Source of the DNA: Trueperaceae bacterium
Lineage (GTDB): Bacteria; Deinococcota; Deinococci; Deinococcales; Trueperaceae
Direction: 5' to 3'
Assembly: GCA_007121175.1 (NCBI GenBank)
Contig: SKMG01000014.1
Location: forward strand, 1-11,323
Length of the DNA: 11,323 bases
Shown here one piece after another: positions 8,767 through 11,323 of this stretch. The first letter of the stretch is position 1. Every line of letters starts with the position of its first letter. Made by a program: the position numbers and the translations under genes. Under the pieces are notes generated by a model, which worked only from the letters and a program-made list of their open reading frames with translations, ran no database searches and had not been told where the DNA came from.

Positions 8767-9360
8767 CTAGGCTTGCTCGACCACCACGACGCGTGCAGGC
8801 CGGACCAGCCGCTCACCGCGGAGGAAGCCCGTCTCGAACACCTCGGCGATCGCTCCCGGTTGCAGTCCCTCGCCGGCGGGCACCACGGCCATCGCCTCGT
8901 GGTGAGACGGATCGAACTCGTCGCCCACCGCGCCGACCGGCTTGACGCCGATGCTCTCCAGCGAGCGTTCGAGCGAGTCGCGCACGGCTCGCACACCAGG
9001 CACGATGCTGGCGGCCTCGCCGACCTCGGCCGCGCGCAGGGCACGACCGAGGTCGTCGTAGACGTCGAGTACCGGCAGGACGGCGGCGTCGATGCCGGCC
9101 TCGCGGGCGCGATCGAGTTCACCCCGCTGGCGGCGGCGCGTGTTCTCGAGATCCGCGCGCGCCCGCAGCATCTTGTCGAGGCAGGCCTGGTAGTCGGACT
9201 CGAGCGCAGCGAGCCGCTCGCTCACCGCGCGCAGCTCGCTCCGTAGGATGTCGATCTCCTCGTGCTCGTCCGGCCCGGTCTCGGGCGCCTCGGGCTGCGG
9301 CGCCTCATGGTCGCGGCCGTCGAACTGCTCTTCATCGTTGACGCGCCGTTCGTCGCTCAT
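8767..9360 (-). CDS. grpE: GrpE nucleotide exchange factor
   Basis: 197-residue homodimeric exchange factor that releases ADP from DnaK and so resets the chaperone cycle. The acidic, disordered N terminus (1-35) is followed by the long coiled-coil helix (about 36-90) with [12 protein letters not shown] (66-77), the four-helix region [14 protein letters not shown] (95-108) and the C-terminal beta wing that contacts DnaK. The wing includes [12 protein letters not shown] (146-157) and [16 protein letters not shown] (178-193), the family signature. The start is uncertain between ATG at 9360 (5 nt after the dnaK stop, used here) and GTG at 9369, whose GTGA overlaps that stop and would add three residues. 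Neither has a clear Shine-Dalgarno site, so translation is probably coupled to dnaK. Length and domain order are normal. Confidence 0.96.
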   Translation of the reverse strand: MSDERRVNDEEQFDGRDHEAPQPEAPETGPDEHEEIDILRSELRAVSERLAALESDYQACLDKMLRARADLENTRRRQRGELDRAREAGIDAAVLPVLDVYDDLGRALRAAEVGEAASIVPGVRAVRDSLERSLESIGVKPVGAVGDEFDPSHHEAMAVVPAGEGLQPGAIAEVFETGFLRGERLVRPARVVVVEQA

Positions 9361-9365
9361 GGCGC

Positions 9366-11261
9366 TCACGAGCTCGAGGGCTTGAAGTCAGCGTCGATGA
9401 CGTCGTCGTCCGTCGCCTCAGCAGCCTCCGGCCGCGGCTGCTGATCCTCGGCAGCCGCCGCCTGGCTCGCGGTCGTGGCCTGCATGAACGCTTGCAGTGT
9501 CTGGGCCAGGCTCTGGGCCTTGGCCTCGAGCTGGTCCTTCGGCGCGTTGGCGTCGAGCGCGCTCTTCGCCTCGTCGATCGCCTGCTGCAGCGGCTGCTTC
9601 TGGTCTTCGCTGGCCTGCTGCGCTTCGTCGAGCGCCTTGCTCGCCTGCAGCCGCAACGAGTCGAGCTGGTTGCGGGCCTCGGCGCCCTCGCGGCGGACCC
9701 GGTCCTCCTCGGCGTGCCGCTCGGCGTCCTTGACCATGCTGTCCACCTCTTCCTCGGCCAGCGTGGTGGTGTTCTGGATGGTGATCGAGGCGGCCTTGCC
9801 GGTCGACTTCTCCTTGGCGGAGACGTTCAGCACGCCGTTGGCGTCGATGTCGTAGGTGATCTCGATCTGCGGCGCTCCGGCCGGCATCGGGGGCAGGCCC
9901 TCGAGCTTGAAACGGCCGAGCGACTTGTTGTCGGTCGCCATGGTGCGCTCGCCCTGCAGCACGTGGACCTCGACGCCGGTCTGGTTGTGGTCGGCGGTGG
10001 TGAAGGTCTCGGTCTTGCGGACCGGCACGGTGGTGTTGCGTTCGATCAGCTTCGTGAACACGCCGCCCTTGGTCTCGACGCCGAGCGAGAGCGGGGTCAC
10101 GTCGAGCAGCACGATGTCCTCGACCTCGCCGGTGAGCACGCCGGCCTGGATGGCGGCGCCGAGCGCGACCACCTCGTCGGGGTTGACCGTCTGGTTGGGC
10201 TCCTTGCCGAGCAGCTCCTTGACCAGCCGCTTCACCGCAGGCACGCGCGTGCTGCCGCCGACCAGGAGGATCTCGTCGATCTTGTCCTTGCCGAGCTTGG
10301 CGTCCTTGAGCGCCTGCTCCACCGGGCCGCGGATGCGCGCGAGCAAGCTGGCGATCAGCTCCTCGAGCTTCGAGCGGGAGAGCTTCTTCTCCAAGTACAG
10401 CGGCGCGTTGGAGGCCGGATCCATGGCAATGAAGGGCAGACTGATGGTGGTCTCGGGCAGCCCGGAGAGCTCGACCTTGGCCTTCTCGGCCGCCTCGAGC
10501 AGGCGCTGGAGCGCTTGCTTGTCCTTGCGCAGGTCGACGTTGTACTCGGCCTTGAACTCGTCGGCGAGCCAGTTGACGATGGCGTAGTCGAAGTCCGATC
10601 CGCCGAGGTGGGTGTCGCCCGAGGTGCTACGCACCTCGAACACGCCGTCGCCGACCTCGAGGATCGACACGTCGAAGGTGCCGCCGCCGAGGTCGAACAC
10701 CAGCACCGTCTCGCTGCCCTTCTTGTCGAGACCGTACGCCAGCGCGGCGGCGGTCGGCTCGTTGACGATCCGGAGCACCTCGAGACCGGCGATCTTGCCG
10801 GCGTTCTGGGTGGCCTCGCGCTGCGCGTTGTTGAAGTAGGCCGGCACCGTGATGACCGCCTTGGTGATCTTCTGCCCGAGCTGCTCGCTGGCGTCGTTGA
10901 CCATCTTGCGCATCACCATGGCCGAGATCGCTTCCGGCGTGTGCTTCTCGCCGCCGACGACGAAGCGCACGCCGCCGTCGTCTCCCCTCACCACTTCGTA
11001 CGGCGCGCGCTCGGCCTCGTGCTGGATCTCCTCCCAGGTTCGGCCGATGAAGCGCTTCGCCTCGAAGATGGTGCCCTTGGGGTTGAGGACGGATTGACGC
11101 TTCGCGACCTGACCGACCAAGCGCTGGTCGTCCTTGAAGCCGACCACCGAGGGCGTGGTCCGGTTGCCTTCGGAGTTGACGAGGACGACGGCCTCGCCGC
11201 CCTCCATGATCGAGATGACGCTGTTCGTGGTTCCCAAGTCGATTCCGACGGCCTTGGCCAT
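9366..11261 (-). CDS. dnaK: Chaperone DnaK (Hsp70)
   Basis: 631-residue ATP-dependent cytosolic chaperone working with the GrpE and DnaJ encoded just downstream. The nucleotide-binding domain (1-380) shows IDLGTTNSV (7-15), the catalytic lysine K69 in [20 protein letters not shown] (139-151), [11 protein letters not shown] (190-200, with autophosphorylation threonine T195) and [10 protein letters not shown] (334-343). The interdomain linker region [14 protein letters not shown] (381-394) and the substrate-binding beta domain follow. The helical lid ends in a Q/A-rich stretch and the conserved DDDVIDADF (618-626). The segment between the lysine motif and HTPEAISAM is long, like that of E. coli and unlike the shorter Bacillus DnaK, which fits a diderm-type lineage. 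The start at 11261 is chosen over in-frame codons further upstream because homology begins at MAKAVGID and AAGGAG lies 7 nt upstream. No CIRCE or HAIR operator appears in the 62 bp of upstream sequence available. Confidence 0.99.
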   Translation of the reverse strand: MAKAVGIDLGTTNSVISIMEGGEAVVLVNSEGNRTTPSVVGFKDDQRLVGQVAKRQSVLNPKGTIFEAKRFIGRTWEEIQHEAERAPYEVVRGDDGGVRFVVGGEKHTPEAISAMVMRKMVNDASEQLGQKITKAVITVPAYFNNAQREATQNAGKIAGLEVLRIVNEPTAAALAYGLDKKGSETVLVFDLGGGTFDVSILEVGDGVFEVRSTSGDTHLGGSDFDYAIVNWLADEFKAEYNVDLRKDKQALQRLLEAAEKAKVELSGLPETTISLPFIAMDPASNAPLYLEKKLSRSKLEELIASLLARIRGPVEQALKDAKLGKDKIDEILLVGGSTRVPAVKRLVKELLGKEPNQTVNPDEVVALGAAIQAGVLTGEVEDIVLLDVTPLSLGVETKGGVFTKLIERNTTVPVRKTETFTTADHNQTGVEVHVLQGERTMATDNKSLGRFKLEGLPPMPAGAPQIEITYDIDANGVLNVSAKEKSTGKAASITIQNTTTLAEEEVDSMVKDAERHAEEDRVRREGAEARNQLDSLRLQASKALDEAQQASEDQKQPLQQAIDEAKSALDANAPKDQLEAKAQSLAQTLQAFMQATTASQAAAAEDQQPRPEAAEATDDDVIDADFKPSSS

Positions 11262-11268
11262 GGTCGAA

Positions 11269-11274
11269 CTCCTT
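11269..11274 (-). promoter_or_regulatory. Strong Shine-Dalgarno site for dnaK
   Basis: AAGGAG with a 7-nt spacer to the ATG at 11261, the best ribosome binding site of the window. It fixes the dnaK start and shows the message has a 5' leader, unlike the three genes with a TAnnnT box directly before ATG. Confidence 0.85.
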
Positions 11275-11287
11275 CGTGGCTCGCTGC

Positions 11288-11303
11288 CCGGCACGAGGGC
11301 CGG
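11288..11303 (-). other. Short hairpin in the dnaK leader
   Basis: CCGGC and GCCGG form a 5-bp stem with a 6-nt loop, 13 nt upstream of the Shine-Dalgarno site. It is too short to be a known heat-shock operator and may be chance in GC-rich DNA. No promoter can be named between here and the window edge, so the dnaK promoter may lie beyond 11323. Confidence 0.25.
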
Positions 11304-11323
11304 AGCACGGGTAGGATGGGCAC

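Noticed and set aside
8733..9122. N-terminal extension of dnaJ up to an ATG at 9122
   Set aside because: The extra 130 residues overlap grpE in another frame and look like shadow sequence; the J domain starts properly at TTG 8732 with a good Shine-Dalgarno site.
9856..10587. Plus-strand open frame of 243 codons opposite dnaK
   Set aside because: The opposite strand encodes highly conserved DnaK; the frame is serine/threonine-rich in the manner of an antisense shadow and has no ribosome binding site or homology that I recognise.

Overview
This is an 11.3-kb chromosomal window, high in GC and densely coded, holding seven complete genes and one partial gene. It has no mobile elements, tRNA or rRNA genes or CRISPR arrays, and no gap between genes longer than 86 bp. 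The best guess for the host is a member of the Deinococcota (Deinococcus/Thermus/Truepera side). That inference rests on three things: a dnaK-grpE-dnaJ cluster whose DnaJ lacks the zinc-finger domain (as in Thermus), several genes that look leaderless with a TAnnnT box just upstream of ATG, and an atypical AddAB-like helicase pair. An actinobacterial host would also fit the GC content and the leaderless starts, but fits DnaJ less well.

Layout, right to left on the minus strand. Positions 11261 to 7791 carry dnaK, grpE and dnaJ, the cytosolic Hsp70 chaperone machine. dnaK has a strong Shine-Dalgarno site, grpE is almost fused to dnaK by overlap or a 5-nt gap, and dnaJ starts at TTG behind its own G-rich Shine-Dalgarno site. 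After an 86-bp gap comes a separately promoted gene (7704 to 6712) for an exported parvulin-type peptidyl-prolyl isomerase. On the plus strand, pdxH (6080 to 6715; pyridoxine/pyridoxamine 5'-phosphate oxidase) converges on the isomerase gene, and the two stop codons share the palindrome CTAG.

A 32-bp divergent promoter region separates pdxH from a second minus-strand operon (6047 down to the left edge). Its genes are a DUF255/YyaL-type protein with a thioredoxin-like domain and a six-hairpin domain, an AddB-like protein, and the first 493 codons of an AddA/UvrD-like helicase that runs off the window. The last two overlap by ATGA and almost certainly form a DNA-end-processing complex. The AddB-like subunit keeps the four cysteines of the known iron-sulfur staple but seems to have lost most of the nuclease active site and the Walker A lysine. 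The helicase starts directly at Walker A with no Q motif.

Most of the window is housekeeping. The parts worth a second look are the divergent AddAB-like pair, the identically spaced TAnnnT-N5-ATG starts at three genes, and the shared-stop/hairpin junction between pdxH and the isomerase gene.
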